A stretch of 32,720 nt of DNA from an uncultured Tenacibaculum sp. (GTDB taxonomy: Bacteria > Bacteroidota > Bacteroidia > Flavobacteriales > Flavobacteriaceae): assembly GCA_947504185.1 (NCBI GenBank), contig CANNGJ010000030.1, forward strand, positions 1 to 32,720, read 5' to 3'. Positions 1 through 9,531 of this stretch are shown piece by piece (the stretch's first letter is position 1; every line of letters starts with the position of its first letter). Made by a program: the position numbers and the translations under genes. The notes below the pieces were generated by a model. That model made no database searches. It was given only the letters and a program-made list of their open reading frames with translations, and was not told the origin of the DNA.

Positions 1-40
1 TGTTGTTGATTGTCAAGGCAATTTAGACCATTTTGAAACA

Positions 41-90
41 TAAAAAATGGCCGGAATTTCTTCCGACCATGACTAGCCATTGGCTTGCTT
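41..90. terminator. Double hairpin of a dispersed element, left copy
   Basis: A strong hairpin occupies 47-70: ATGG, a C-A mismatch, CGGAA, a four-base loop, TTCCG, CCAT. On the minus strand it is followed by six T. A second small hairpin, AGCC-ATT-GGCT (75-85), is followed on the plus strand by a T-rich run. So this can end transcription in both directions. The rest of 1-243 is AT-rich and contains no gene I can support. A related double hairpin lies in inverted orientation at 32638-32681, with 19 bases identical in reverse complement (57-75 against 32648-32666). Confidence 0.55.
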
Positions 91-243
91 TTTGTTTAAT
101 TAATAAATAGAAAAACTTTTAAGAAGATTTAAGTATCTTTAAATCAAAACTCATTGAAAAGTTAAGTTCACTCACTCAAAATCTAATTTCCCACATTCTA
201 TGTTGTTTAATTAGAAGTAATTTAAGTGATTTGAATATTTAAA

Positions 244-3200
244 ATGAATATAGTTATGAAAAAACTGACACCTATTTTGCTAATGATATTTTTATTTTCT
301 ACAACAATTAAAGCTCAAAACAACTACAATGATTTGTGGAAGAAAGTTCAACAATTTGAAAAAGACAACTTACCTAAGTCAGCTTTAAAAGTAGTAAATG
401 ACATTTATGTTAAAGCAGAAGACTCTCAAAATTCCCCTCAAATTATAAAATCTTTATTTTATAAAAGTAAATTTTCGTTGACTCTAGAAGAAGATGCACA
501 GTTAAAAATTATTCATCAATTCAAAGAAAAAATTGCTGTAAGTAAATTCCCTACTAAAAATGTTCTCGAGAATATTCTAGCTAATTTATATTGGCAATAT
601 TTTCAACAGCATAGATGGCAATTCTATAACCGTACACAAACACAAAACAAAGTAGATTCAAATGATTTTAGAACTTGGGATTTGAATACACTTTTTACTG
701 AAATTCACAATTATTATCAAAAATCATTAGAAAACGGATTATTATTACAACAAACCGATATTTCTAGCTTTAATGATATTTTACAAACAGTAAAAGGCTC
801 AACAACATATCGTCCTACTCTATATGATTTCTTAGCTCATAACGCTTTAGAATTTTATAAAACCCCTGAAAATAACATTACCAAACCAGCATATCAATTT
901 AAGTTAGACAATCCTAAATTATTAAGTAAATCCAAAGTATTTTCAAAAGTAAAACTACATACAAAAGACACATTATCGTTACAGTTTAATGCTTTAAAAA
1001 TCTATCAAGACTTAACAACCTTTCATTTAAAAGATAAAAAGGTTAGGGCGCTAGTACATATAGATTTACAACGATTAGCTTTTGTAAAAGAGCACGCAAC
1101 ATTTACCAATAAAGAAAAGCTGTATTTAGAAACTTTAGAAGCTTCTAAAAAACAATATAAAAACAATAATATAACTGGTTTATATGCATATGAAATTGCG
1201 CAAGTTTATAACCAACAAGCAAATTTATATCAATCAGGTAAAAATGAAAAGAATCGTTATAAACGAAAAGAAGCTTTAGCAGTCTGCGAAGCAATTATCA
1301 AAGAATTCCCAAAAAGTGAGGGTGCTAAAAAATGTGCCCTTTTAAAACATCAAATTTTATCAAAAAATTTACAAAATACAGCAGAAAAATATTCATTAAT
1401 ACATGAATATTCTCGTGTACTAATCAATTATAAAAATGTAAAAGAATTATATTTCTCTATCTATAAAATTTCTTTTTCAGAAGTAAAAAAACTTGATAAA
1501 TTATACAAAGAAAGTGATCGAATTAATTTTATAAACACACTTACTCAAGTTGAAAATTGGTGTTTCGATTTAAAAAATGAAGGTGATTACCAACAACATT
1601 CAACAGAGATTATTATTCCTAAATTAGCACAAGGTGGCTATTTATTAGTAGCATCATCCAAAGAAAAAATTGATTCCAAAACCACAATTGGAATTGCCGA
1701 CATTCAAATTACAAACTTGGCTTTTATTAATAATAATGAAGCTGGCAAAAATAAATACCAAGTCGTAAATAGAAACACCGGTAAGCCTCTAGTTAACGCA
1801 AAAGTATTACTTACCAACAAACCTCATCAACGTTACGGAGATAAAATTGACAAAACTTTTACTACCGATAAAAATGGAGAATTTGAATTTATCACTTATA
1901 AAAAATATTACAGTAATGTAAATGCTTTTGTAAGTTACAAAGATGATACTGCTGTTTTTGGTGAGTTTTATATTAATCAACAATATCGCCCAAGAAAAGA
2001 AACTCCAAAAGTTCAAAAACAAACCTTTTTATTTACCGATAGAAGTATTTACCGTCCAGGGCAACCACTTTATTTTAAAGGAATTTCAATGGAAACCTTT
2101 AAAAATAAATCAACAGTAAAAATCAATACACCTGTATCTGTTGAACTAAAAGATGTAAATGGACAAATTATTAAAAAATTAGATTTAAATACTAATGAAT
2201 TTGGTTCATTCTCAGGTGAGTTTATTTTACCAAACACTGGTTTAACTGGTCATTTTAATTTAGAAGCGACTATTAATGGTCAAAAAAACTATCATTCAAT
2301 TTCTGTTGAAGAATACAAACGACCTAAATTTGAAACCGAATTTAAACCAATTACCAAAAGCTATAAAATTAACGATGAAATTACAGTAAACGGATTTGCA
2401 AAAGCTTTTTCTGGTGCTAATATTACCGATGCAAAAGTAGTATATCGCGTACACCGAAAAGTACAATATCCACGCTGGTGGTATTGGTATCGTCCACAAT
2501 TTTCGAGTGAGCCACAAGAAATTATTCATGGGGATACCACGACAGATGATAAAGGTAGTTTTACAATTATTTTTAAAGCTTTAGCTGACGAGAGTATTTC
2601 TAAAGAAAATTCACCAATTTTCACATACGAGGTCACTGCTGATGTTATCGATATTAATGGTGAAACTCGATCAGCTAAAACGAATGTAAAAGTTGGCTAT
2701 CATTCATTAATTGCAACCATTCAAATGAATGATTTACTAGATAAAGAGAGTAAAAATAATTCTGTGAAAATTACTACAGAAAATTTAAATGGTGAATTTG
2801 TTGCTGCAAAAGGAACTATAAAAATATATAAGTTAACATCACCTAAAAACCCTTTACGTAAGCGTCCTTGGAATGCACCAGATTATCAGGTAATTCCGCA
2901 AGCAGATTTTGAAAATAAATTCTCACACGATGCTTATTCTAATGAAGATAATTTTATCAATTGGAAAAAAGGGAAATTAGTTTTTGAAACTGACTTTAAT
3001 ACTGAAAAGGAAAAAGAGATTCAGTTAAAAAGCCTCAAAAAATGGACCTCAGGAAAATATATCATTGAATTAGAAAGTCTCGATAAATTTGATCAAAAAG
3101 TTGATGACAAACAATTTTTCTCTGTCTTTTCTGAAGATGATAAATTGCCTGCCGATAATCAGTTAATTTCAGTTACAACCAATAAAAAAGAATATAGTAT

Positions 3201-6200
3201 TGGAGACAAAGCCGAAATAACCGTTACTACAAATTCTAATGATGCTACGATAATGTTAACGATAGAAAAACAGCATAAAATTGTTGGTAAATACTATCTT
3301 CATTTAAATAGAAATAGTAAAACATTTAAAGTTCCAGTAACCAAAGAAGACGAAGGTGGTTTTGCAATAAAGTATTATTTGGTAAATTATAATTCATTTA
3401 TAAGTGGCACGAAAATTATTGAAGTTCCGTATCCAAAAACCAAGCTGGAAATTGTTACCAAAACTTTTAGAGATAAATTACAGCCTGGTGAAAACCAAAC
3501 ATGGAGTTTTACTGTAAAAGGAGCTAAAAAAGACAAAGCTTTAGCTGAACTTTTAGCAGGAATGTACGATGCTTCGTTAGATCAGTTTAAACAACATAAT
3601 TGGAACTTCAACCCAATGTATCAACCGAAATATTATACGCATAATAATACCAATGCGCATCAAAGTTTCGAGAATTCTTATTTTAGAATTTATAATTTGA
3701 ATACACCATTTACAAATAATTATAAACCTCAAGGTTACGATCAGTTAAATTGGTTTGGGTTTAGATTTAGAAATAACCGAAGAGTTATGATGATGCGTGG
3801 AGCTGTTGAAAAAGATGTACTTGAAGAGGTTGTTATTACTGCTCAAAGTACTCCAAGAACAATGAAAAAAGAAGCTTCAAACATAGCGTATGCTGCTGAT
3901 GAAGCTGAAGAATTAGAAAGTGAAAGAGTAGACTCAAAAACTTCTGAAGAACAAAATAATGAAGAAGACTTCTCAAAAGGAATTCAAATCAGAAAAAACC
4001 TACAAGAAACGGCATTCTTCTATCCACATTTAACTACTGATAAAGATGGAAATATTGAATTCAACTTTACGGTTCCAGAAGCATTAACACGATGGAAATT
4101 ACAATTATTAGCACATACTAAAGAATTGCATTCAGCAACAAAAACGCTAACAACAGTAACTCAAAAAGAATTAATGGTGATACCAAATGCCCCTCGTTTT
4201 TTACGAGAAGGCGATCAAATTACGTTGAGTGCAAAAATTTCTAATTTATCAAATAAAAATTTACAAGGTTTAGCACAATTAATTTTAACCAATGCTGTAA
4301 CAGGAAAAGAAATTAACCTATTAAATAGCTCAAAACAAAATCAATCTTTTACAGTTGATAAAGACGGAAACAGTAATGTTTCTTGGAATTTGTCAATTCC
4401 AAAGGGCCTTCAAGCGATTCAATACAAAATAATTGCAAAAGCAGGTGATTTTTCTGATGGTGAACAAAATGCATTACCTGTGTTATCTAATAGAATGTTG
4501 GTTACTGAAACATTACCTATGTGGGTACGTTCTAATCAAACAAAAATATTTACGTTAGACAAACTAAAAAATCAAACTTCAACTACACTCAGTAATCATA
4601 AACTAACCTTAGAAGTTACCTCTAATCCTGTGTGGTATGCGGTTCAAGCATTGCCATATTTAATGGAATATCCATACGAATGTAGCGAACAAACCTTTGC
4701 TCGTTATTATGCAAATACCTTGGCGAGTCATATTGCAAACTCAAACCCAAGGATTCAAGAAGTTTTTAATCAATGGAGATCTAGCGATGCTTTATTAAGT
4801 GATTTAGAAAAGAATCAGGAATTAAAATCATTGATTATTCAAGAAACTCCTTGGCTACGCGATGCGCAAACTGAAACCGAACAAAAGAAACGAATTGCGT
4901 TGTTATTCGATTTGAATAAAATGAAAAACGAACAACAAAGAGCCATTAATAAATTGCAAAATATGCAAATGAATAATGGTGGTTTTCCTTGGTTTAAAGG
5001 TGGTCATTATCCTAATCGTTTTATCACTAATTATATTGCTAGTGGATTTGGGCATTTAAAACAACTTGGTGTTTCAAAATTTGATAACAAAACAAATCAA
5101 ATACTTAATAAAGCTATCCGTTTTTTAGATATTGAAATTACAGATCAATACCAAAAACTATTAGAACAAGCTGAACACATAAAAGCTAAAAAAGGACAAA
5201 AAGCATCTGATGAATTTTTGACTAAAAATCATCTATCTTATTTTGCTTTGCAATATCTATATATGCGTAGTTTTTATACTGATATTTCCTTTGGAAGCAA
5301 AACTAGAAAAGCTGTTGATTATTATAAAAACCAGTCAGCAAAATACTGGAAAGAGCAAAATTTATTCGGACAAGGATTGGTTGCTTTAATTCAACATAGA
5401 ACAGGCAATAAATCAGTTGCTAACAAAATCCTAAAATCATTAAAAGAGAATAGTATTACATCTGATGAATTAGGTATGTATTGGAAAGCCAATCAACCAA
5501 GTTGGTATTGGTATCAAGCTCCAATTGAAACACAAGTTTTATTAATAGAAGCATTTTCAGAAATCGAAAACGATACTAAAACAGTTGATAATCTAAAAAT
5601 TTGGTTACTAAAAAACAAACAAGTAAGTCGTTGGAAAACTACCAAAGCAACAACTGAAGCCGTATATGCATTATTATTACAAGGCAGTGATTGGTTATCG
5701 GTAACTGAAACAGTTGATGTTACTTTAGGTGATATTAAAATAGAGCCTAATAAAATACCAAATGTAAAAGCAGAAGCTGGTACTGGTTATTTTAAAACTT
5801 CATGGAATACTACTGAAATTACCCCTAAAATGAGTGAAGTTACAATTTCTAAAAAAGGAAAAGGTATTGCTTGGGGAGGTTTATACTGGCAATATTTTGA
5901 AGATTTAGACAAAATTACTTCGGCAGAAGCTCCGTTAAAATTGAGAAAAAAATTATTTAAAAAAGTAAATACTGATGCAGGTAAAAAACTAATTGAAATT
6001 ACTGATAAAACAAATTTAAAAGTTGGTGATTTAATTACTGTAAGAATTGAACTACGTTCTGATAGAGATATGGAATTTATTCATATGAAAGATATGAGAG
6101 CATCTGGTGTAGAACCTATAAATGTTCTATCTCAGTACAAATGGCAAGATGGTTTAGGTTACTATGAAAGCACTAAAGATGCTGCAACAAATTTCTTTTT

Positions 6201-6351
6201 CGATCGTTTACCTAAAGGAGTATATGTTTTTGAATATGATGTAAGGGTTAATAATACTGGTGATTTTAGCAATGGAATTACCACCATACAAAGCATGTAT
6301 GCACCTGAGTTTAGTTCACATTCTAAAGGAGAAAGATTAATCATTAAATAA
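244..6351 (+). CDS. Alpha-2-macroglobulin family protein (large, secreted)
   Basis: The 2035-residue protein belongs to the bacterial alpha-2-macroglobulins, which are thought to trap proteases in the periplasm or at the cell surface. An N-terminal signal peptide ends near KAQ at residues 23-25. A carboxypeptidase-regulatory-like segment lies around 512-550. The MG2 region starts near 596 (FTDRSIYRPGQP). The A2M domain begins near 1262 (LTTDKDG). The thioester motif CSEQ starts at Cys1480, so both the Cys and the Gln needed for the internal thioester are present; a helical thioester domain follows. The stretch at about 1180-1250 between MG domains and the A2M domain is acidic, low-complexity and bait-like, and contains DVLEEVVITAQ (1191-1201). 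ATG at 256 (MKKLTPILL) is an equally good start and gives a tidier signal peptide. The next gene follows after 38 bases and may be co-transcribed. Family assignment is firm; the inhibitory role is inferred from relatives. Confidence 0.93.
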   Translation: MNIVMKKLTPILLMIFLFSTTIKAQNNYNDLWKKVQQFEKDNLPKSALKVVNDIYVKAEDSQNSPQIIKSLFYKSKFSLTLEEDAQLKIIHQFKEKIAVSKFPTKNVLENILANLYWQYFQQHRWQFYNRTQTQNKVDSNDFRTWDLNTLFTEIHNYYQKSLENGLLLQQTDISSFNDILQTVKGSTTYRPTLYDFLAHNALEFYKTPENNITKPAYQFKLDNPKLLSKSKVFSKVKLHTKDTLSLQFNALKIYQDLTTFHLKDKKVRALVHIDLQRLAFVKEHATFTNKEKLYLETLEASKKQYKNNNITGLYAYEIAQVYNQQANLYQSGKNEKNRYKRKEALAVCEAIIKEFPKSEGAKKCALLKHQILSKNLQNTAEKYSLIHEYSRVLINYKNVKELYFSIYKISFSEVKKLDKLYKESDRINFINTLTQVENWCFDLKNEGDYQQHSTEIIIPKLAQGGYLLVASSKEKIDSKTTIGIADIQITNLAFINNNEAGKNKYQVVNRNTGKPLVNAKVLLTNKPHQRYGDKIDKTFTTDKNGEFEFITYKKYYSNVNAFVSYKDDTAVFGEFYINQQYRPRKETPKVQKQTFLFTDRSIYRPGQPLYFKGISMETFKNKSTVKINTPVSVELKDVNGQIIKKLDLNTNEFGSFSGEFILPNTGLTGHFNLEATINGQKNYHSISVEEYKRPKFETEFKPITKSYKINDEITVNGFAKAFSGANITDAKVVYRVHRKVQYPRWWYWYRPQFSSEPQEIIHGDTTTDDKGSFTIIFKALADESISKENSPIFTYEVTADVIDINGETRSAKTNVKVGYHSLIATIQMNDLLDKESKNNSVKITTENLNGEFVAAKGTIKIYKLTSPKNPLRKRPWNAPDYQVIPQADFENKFSHDAYSNEDNFINWKKGKLVFETDFNTEKEKEIQLKSLKKWTSGKYIIELESLDKFDQKVDDKQFFSVFSEDDKLPADNQLISVTTNKKEYSIGDKAEITVTTNSNDATIMLTIEKQHKIVGKYYLHLNRNSKTFKVPVTKEDEGGFAIKYYLVNYNSFISGTKIIEVPYPKTKLEIVTKTFRDKLQPGENQTWSFTVKGAKKDKALAELLAGMYDASLDQFKQHNWNFNPMYQPKYYTHNNTNAHQSFENSYFRIYNLNTPFTNNYKPQGYDQLNWFGFRFRNNRRVMMMRGAVEKDVLEEVVITAQSTPRTMKKEASNIAYAADEAEELESERVDSKTSEEQNNEEDFSKGIQIRKNLQETAFFYPHLTTDKDGNIEFNFTVPEALTRWKLQLLAHTKELHSATKTLTTVTQKELMVIPNAPRFLREGDQITLSAKISNLSNKNLQGLAQLILTNAVTGKEINLLNSSKQNQSFTVDKDGNSNVSWNLSIPKGLQAIQYKIIAKAGDFSDGEQNALPVLSNRMLVTETLPMWVRSNQTKIFTLDKLKNQTSTTLSNHKLTLEVTSNPVWYAVQALPYLMEYPYECSEQTFARYYANTLASHIANSNPRIQEVFNQWRSSDALLSDLEKNQELKSLIIQETPWLRDAQTETEQKKRIALLFDLNKMKNEQQRAINKLQNMQMNNGGFPWFKGGHYPNRFITNYIASGFGHLKQLGVSKFDNKTNQILNKAIRFLDIEITDQYQKLLEQAEHIKAKKGQKASDEFLTKNHLSYFALQYLYMRSFYTDISFGSKTRKAVDYYKNQSAKYWKEQNLFGQGLVALIQHRTGNKSVANKILKSLKENSITSDELGMYWKANQPSWYWYQAPIETQVLLIEAFSEIENDTKTVDNLKIWLLKNKQVSRWKTTKATTEAVYALLLQGSDWLSVTETVDVTLGDIKIEPNKIPNVKAEAGTGYFKTSWNTTEITPKMSEVTISKKGKGIAWGGLYWQYFEDLDKITSAEAPLKLRKKLFKKVNTDAGKKLIEITDKTNLKVGDLITVRIELRSDRDMEFIHMKDMRASGVEPINVLSQYKWQDGLGYYESTKDAATNFFFDRLPKGVYVFEYDVRVNNTGDFSNGITTIQSMYAPEFSSHSKGERLIIK

Positions 6352-6389
6352 AAACAAATTATATATTTGAATAATTAAAACAGACAAAC

Positions 6390-6863
6390 ATGAAAAACAC
6401 ATTTTTAATTATCGGGTTGTTATTTTCAACTATTCTTACTGTAAATGCTCAAGACATAGCAGATAATGCAATTGGTCTTCGTTTTGGAGATAATGATGGA
6501 TTTGGAGCTGAAATTTCTTATCAGCATAAATTAAGTGATGCAAATCGTTTAGAAATTGACTTAGGAATTAGAGGTAATAGTAACTACGACGGATTTAAAG
6601 CTACTGGTTTATACCAATGGATATGGCAATTAGAAGATAAATTTAATTGGTTTGCTGGTGTAGGTGGAGGTATTGGTAATTGGGATGCAAAGAAAATAGA
6701 TGCTTCTGAAACATATATTTTTGCATCTGGGGTAGTTGGTGTTGAATATAACTTTGATATCCCGCTAATGATTTCTTTAGATTTTAGACCTGATATAGGT
6801 TTTGGAGACTTCTATGACGGATTTAATTCTGATTTTGGATTGGGAGTACGTTATCAGTTTTAA
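6390..6863 (+). CDS. Small outer-membrane beta-barrel protein
   Basis: The 157-residue protein starts with a clear signal peptide (hydrophobic 4-18, cleavage near NAQ-D at 20-22). The mature part is a run of alternating amphipathic strands rich in Gly, Asp, Phe and Tyr, and it ends in Phe (GVRYQF), the usual C-terminal signal of outer-membrane barrels. About 130 mature residues fit an eight-stranded barrel of the OmpW/OmpX size class. I see no motif that gives a specific function. It lies 38 bases downstream of the alpha-2-macroglobulin gene on the same strand and is closed by a strong terminator at 6891-6920, so the two may form one unit. Confidence 0.75.
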   Translation: MKNTFLIIGLLFSTILTVNAQDIADNAIGLRFGDNDGFGAEISYQHKLSDANRLEIDLGIRGNSNYDGFKATGLYQWIWQLEDKFNWFAGVGGGIGNWDAKKIDASETYIFASGVVGVEYNFDIPLMISLDFRPDIGFGDFYDGFNSDFGLGVRYQF

Positions 6864-6890
6864 TCAAAAATTGATAATATTTCATATAAC

Positions 6891-6920
6891 AAACCTCCAA
6901 TTATTTGGAGGTTTTCTTTT
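6891..6920 (+). terminator. Rho-independent terminator overlapping the end of the TfoX-like gene
   Basis: The stem is AAACCTCCAA (6891-6900) with TTGGAGGTTT (6905-6914), a four-base loop and a T-rich tail on the plus strand. It closes the barrel-protein gene. The 3' arm lies inside the last codons of the convergent TfoX-like gene, so the two genes share these bases. Confidence 0.8.
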
Positions 6921-7251
6921 TACTAGATTTTGCTAATGGATTGTAATCTAATGCCAGTTGTAACCAACTGTATAAATCTTCATCTAAATCAGTTGCTTCA
7001 TCAGTTAAAAATACAAAACCTTTCATTGGTCGTCCAGTAAAATTCATTTCTTTACAACCTTTTTTCAACAATGACTCTTCGTAAATTTCTGGGCTTATTC
7101 TTGCCATTACCTCATCTTTATTTACTCCAACACGCATTTTATCATCTACCATAAAACAAATACCTCCAAACATTTTCTTTTCATAAAAAAACACATGCTT
7201 TTCTTTAAAGTATTGTGCTATTCTATCAGATAAAAATTCATTGTACGCCAT
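6901..7251 (-). CDS. TfoX/Sxy N-terminal domain protein
   Basis: The 116-residue protein matches the stand-alone TfoX N-terminal domain. It has the hallmark KKMFGGICFMVDDKM segment (about 25-39), a central MARISPE strand and a GRPMKGFVFL segment, with a Lys/Ser-rich tail. Full-length TfoX/Sxy of gamma-proteobacteria regulates competence, but these short versions are common in Bacteroidota and their role is not known. The start overlaps the stop of the upstream DUF4136 gene by one base (TAATG), so the two are probably translationally coupled. The last codons lie inside the hairpin at 6891-6914. Confidence 0.85.
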   Translation of the reverse strand: MAYNEFLSDRIAQYFKEKHVFFYEKKMFGGICFMVDDKMRVGVNKDEVMARISPEIYEESLLKKGCKEMNFTGRPMKGFVFLTDEATDLDEDLYSWLQLALDYNPLAKSSKKKTSK

Positions 7252-7775
7252 TACTTTTTCTTTTTAGGTGGATAACCAATTAATACTTCTGTAATAATTT
7301 TTTTGTAATGAATGTTTCTATTTTCAGTATTCATTTTTTCTTTTATCTCACTATTTGCAACCCCTTGCCATATCAATTCATTTTTTTTACTCTCTACAAA
7401 ATCTATAAATAATTCTTGGTTTATTTTTCTACTTCCAATTGGGATTCCACCAGAAATTCCTACACCTATATTTCCTCCTCCACTTCCAATTCCTACACCA
7501 ATGGTATTTCTATTTAACGCTCGACTTTCTTTAGCTATAATGTTTATAAAAAAACTAGGAGCTTCAGATAAGCTCATTCCTTGTAATTCTAAACCTTTCT
7601 TCAATTCATTTTTAATTCTTTTAACATCTAACTCATTTAGTCCTTCACCTGCATCTTCAAAAAAGTTGAATGTTTTATATGCTGTAAAATCTGCTTTACT
7701 ATCATAATCGTATACAACTTTAGTAGAAGAACACGATACTAAAATCAGTAAGAAAAAATATTTTAATTGTTTCAT
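7251..7775 (-). CDS. DUF4136 family lipoprotein
   Basis: The protein is about 174 residues long. I use the ATG at 7775 (MKQLKYFF...), because the longer reading frame up to 7796 begins with TTG and would put a polar stretch before the signal. A lipoprotein signal ends at LVSC (Cys15), so the mature protein should be anchored to the periplasmic or outer membrane. The body has the DUF4136 pattern: YDSKADFTAYKTFNF near the N-terminus, a helix with repeated Leu/Lys, FFINI, and a glycine-rich loop (GVGIGSGGG) before a C-terminal strand and helix. The function of the family is unknown. The stop overlaps the start of the TfoX-like gene by one base. Confidence 0.85.
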   Translation of the reverse strand: MKQLKYFFLLILVSCSSTKVVYDYDSKADFTAYKTFNFFEDAGEGLNELDVKRIKNELKKGLELQGMSLSEAPSFFINIIAKESRALNRNTIGVGIGSGGGNIGVGISGGIPIGSRKINQELFIDFVESKKNELIWQGVANSEIKEKMNTENRNIHYKKIITEVLIGYPPKKKK

Positions 7776-7825
7776 TTTATTGTTTTTATTGCGCAATTAC
7801 AAAAATCATACCTTATAAAAATACA

Positions 7826-7851
7826 AAAAGCCTCGAATAAACGAGGCTTTT
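7826..7851 (-). terminator. Terminator of the subtilase gene
   Basis: A perfect 10-bp stem (7826-7835 with 7842-7851: AAAAGCCTCG and CGAGGCTTTT) and a six-base loop lie 22 bases past the stop of the S8 peptidase. The arm ends in a T-run on the minus strand. Confidence 0.85.
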
Positions 7852-7872
7852 AAGGTTAGTTAGTTGATTTTA

Positions 7873-9351
7873 TTATTGAACAGCTTTTAAAGCATCAATA
7901 TTTCCGTACCCAAATTCAGAATGTTTATTTGGATAAAAATCAGCGGATTCTTTCATTTTCTGTAATACTTGTTCACGAGACCAAGATGGGTGCTTAGACC
8001 ACACTAATGCAGCAATACCAGCTGTTGTTGCTGTTGCTACAGATGATCCTCCAACATAGTTCGCTTGACCATTATAGTAACTTAACACCGGCATTTTATT
8101 ATCTGTTCCATTTGTTCTTTGCATTTGAACAGTAAAATCTATTTGAGAACCTGTATGACAAACATCACATTTATTATATTGATTTTCTTTAACTCCAGTT
8201 ACAGCAACAGTTTCAGACATACTTGCTGGGAAAATCACTCCATACCAAGTAGTTACTGAAGTTGACGTACCACCAGCAGCTAAAACCATTTTTCCTCTAC
8301 TATGTGCGTACTTAACAGCATCTGATACATTACCAATGCTAAACGGGTATCCTAATGACATTGAAATTACTTTTACATCACTTCTATTTGCTAAAGCTGT
8401 TAAAGCTTCAACAATTCCTCTTTTTTCATGGTAATCATCAATAACAACGTTTTCAACTGCTCTATAACTTACTAAGTTTGAATTATAAGCTACACCTACA
8501 GGTAAATTATCATTATTTCTTGGTGCCGTTGCAACTGCAGCCATTTTTGTACCATGACCACATTTATCATTTACTCCATCATAATTGTTAGACCAAGCCC
8601 ACCAAGAATCTACAAACGTTCCGTATTTCTGAACTGTTCTTCCTGAAGAATGTCCGTCGTTAAAATACTGGTTCATCCATTTTTGTTCTGGTGATAAACC
8701 TGAATCGATAATTGCTACCGTTACGCCAGCTCCTGTACTATGACTCCATGCTTGCGGAATATTATGTGCATCAAAAGACCAAGGTACTCTTGCTCCTGGA
8801 GTTACTGTACGATAATCATTTGTACTTAAAGTAGCTGTACCGTAACCACATCCTGAAGACCCTTCTGAACGAGCTTGATTTTCTGTAGCTAGGAAATTAT
8901 ACCCACCTGGCTCAATATATCTCACTCTAGTATCTTTTAATAAAGTCTCAATTGTTTCTTTATTTGTTACTCTAATATCAATAACATTAATTGTTTCATC
9001 AACATATAATTCAGTCTTTCCTTTAGCCGATACTTTTTCTAAATTTTGTACTAACTGAATTAATTCATCTTTAATATTATCTGCTTCAGTACTTCTTGCA
9101 AAATTATTTTTTGAAGTACCATAACCAATAGTTAAAATATCTTCACCGTGTTTAACAGCACTCCAAATAGTATGAGCATCTTGAGCTCCCCATTTAAAAT
9201 CTCCACTAGACTCTAATGACGTTTTAATAATTGTGTTGATTTCTTTCTTACTAAGCAATTCTTTTTGCTGCTCTACCATCTCAAATGTTTCATTGTTAGA
9301 ACAAGAAAACATGGCTAAAACCACAGCTAAACTTAAAAGTTGTTTTTTCAT
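7873..9351 (-). CDS. S8 family serine peptidase (subtilase) lipoprotein
   Basis: The 492-residue protein has a lipoprotein signal ending at FSC (Cys17), an N-terminal inhibitor-like or linker region (about 25-160) and a subtilase domain (about 195-490). The catalytic triad is visible as Asp216 (VAIIDSG), His266 (CGHGT) and Ser437 (GGSSVA). Three features differ from the norm. The catalytic serine motif is GSSVA instead of GTSMA. The position that usually holds the oxyanion-hole Asn (AAGN) is Gly361 (AAGGTS). A CDVCH motif (395-399) has the spacing of a c-type heme site, although a disulphide is more likely. Cys168 and Cys264 are also present. It is probably a surface or periplasmic protease. 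The gene stands alone, closed by a strong terminator, with a TATATTCG box at 9382-9389 that may be its promoter. Confidence 0.9.
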   Translation of the reverse strand: MKKQLLSLAVVLAMFSCSNNETFEMVEQQKELLSKKEINTIIKTSLESSGDFKWGAQDAHTIWSAVKHGEDILTIGYGTSKNNFARSTEADNIKDELIQLVQNLEKVSAKGKTELYVDETINVIDIRVTNKETIETLLKDTRVRYIEPGGYNFLATENQARSEGSSGCGYGTATLSTNDYRTVTPGARVPWSFDAHNIPQAWSHSTGAGVTVAIIDSGLSPEQKWMNQYFNDGHSSGRTVQKYGTFVDSWWAWSNNYDGVNDKCGHGTKMAAVATAPRNNDNLPVGVAYNSNLVSYRAVENVVIDDYHEKRGIVEALTALANRSDVKVISMSLGYPFSIGNVSDAVKYAHSRGKMVLAAGGTSTSVTTWYGVIFPASMSETVAVTGVKENQYNKCDVCHTGSQIDFTVQMQRTNGTDNKMPVLSYYNGQANYVGGSSVATATTAGIAALVWSKHPSWSREQVLQKMKESADFYPNKHSEFGYGNIDALKAVQ

Positions 9352-9381
9352 AATGTATGAAGGGTTTAAATTAAAACTTTG

Positions 9382-9389
9382 CGAATATA
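9382..9389 (-). promoter_or_regulatory. Possible -7 promoter element of the subtilase gene
   Basis: The minus strand reads TATATTCG, one base off the Bacteroidota -7 consensus TAnnTTTG, about 30 bases before the start codon. I see no clear -33 element. Confidence 0.3.
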
Positions 9390-9491
9390 ATAAAATTTTA
9401 ATATAATTTTAACATCATAGATAATTTTTGATATTTACAAATATCAAAAACCTAATAAACAAGTGTTTTTATTATTAATTACATCATAAAA

Positions 9492-9511
9492 AAAGAGCCA
9501 AAAGGCTCTTT
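9492..9511 (-). terminator. Terminator of the M28 peptidase gene
   Basis: AAAGAGCC (9492-9499) pairs with GGCTCTTT (9504-9511) around a four-base loop, followed by a T-run on the minus strand. It lies 21 bases past the stop of the M28 gene. Confidence 0.85.
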
Positions 9512-9531
9512 AAAAATATAGTTTTAAAATT

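Noticed and set aside
7312..7707. Plus-strand Pro/Phe-rich frame of 131 residues
   Set aside because: It is opposite the DUF4136 gene, whose glycine-rich loop reads as proline-rich on the other strand; no independent support.
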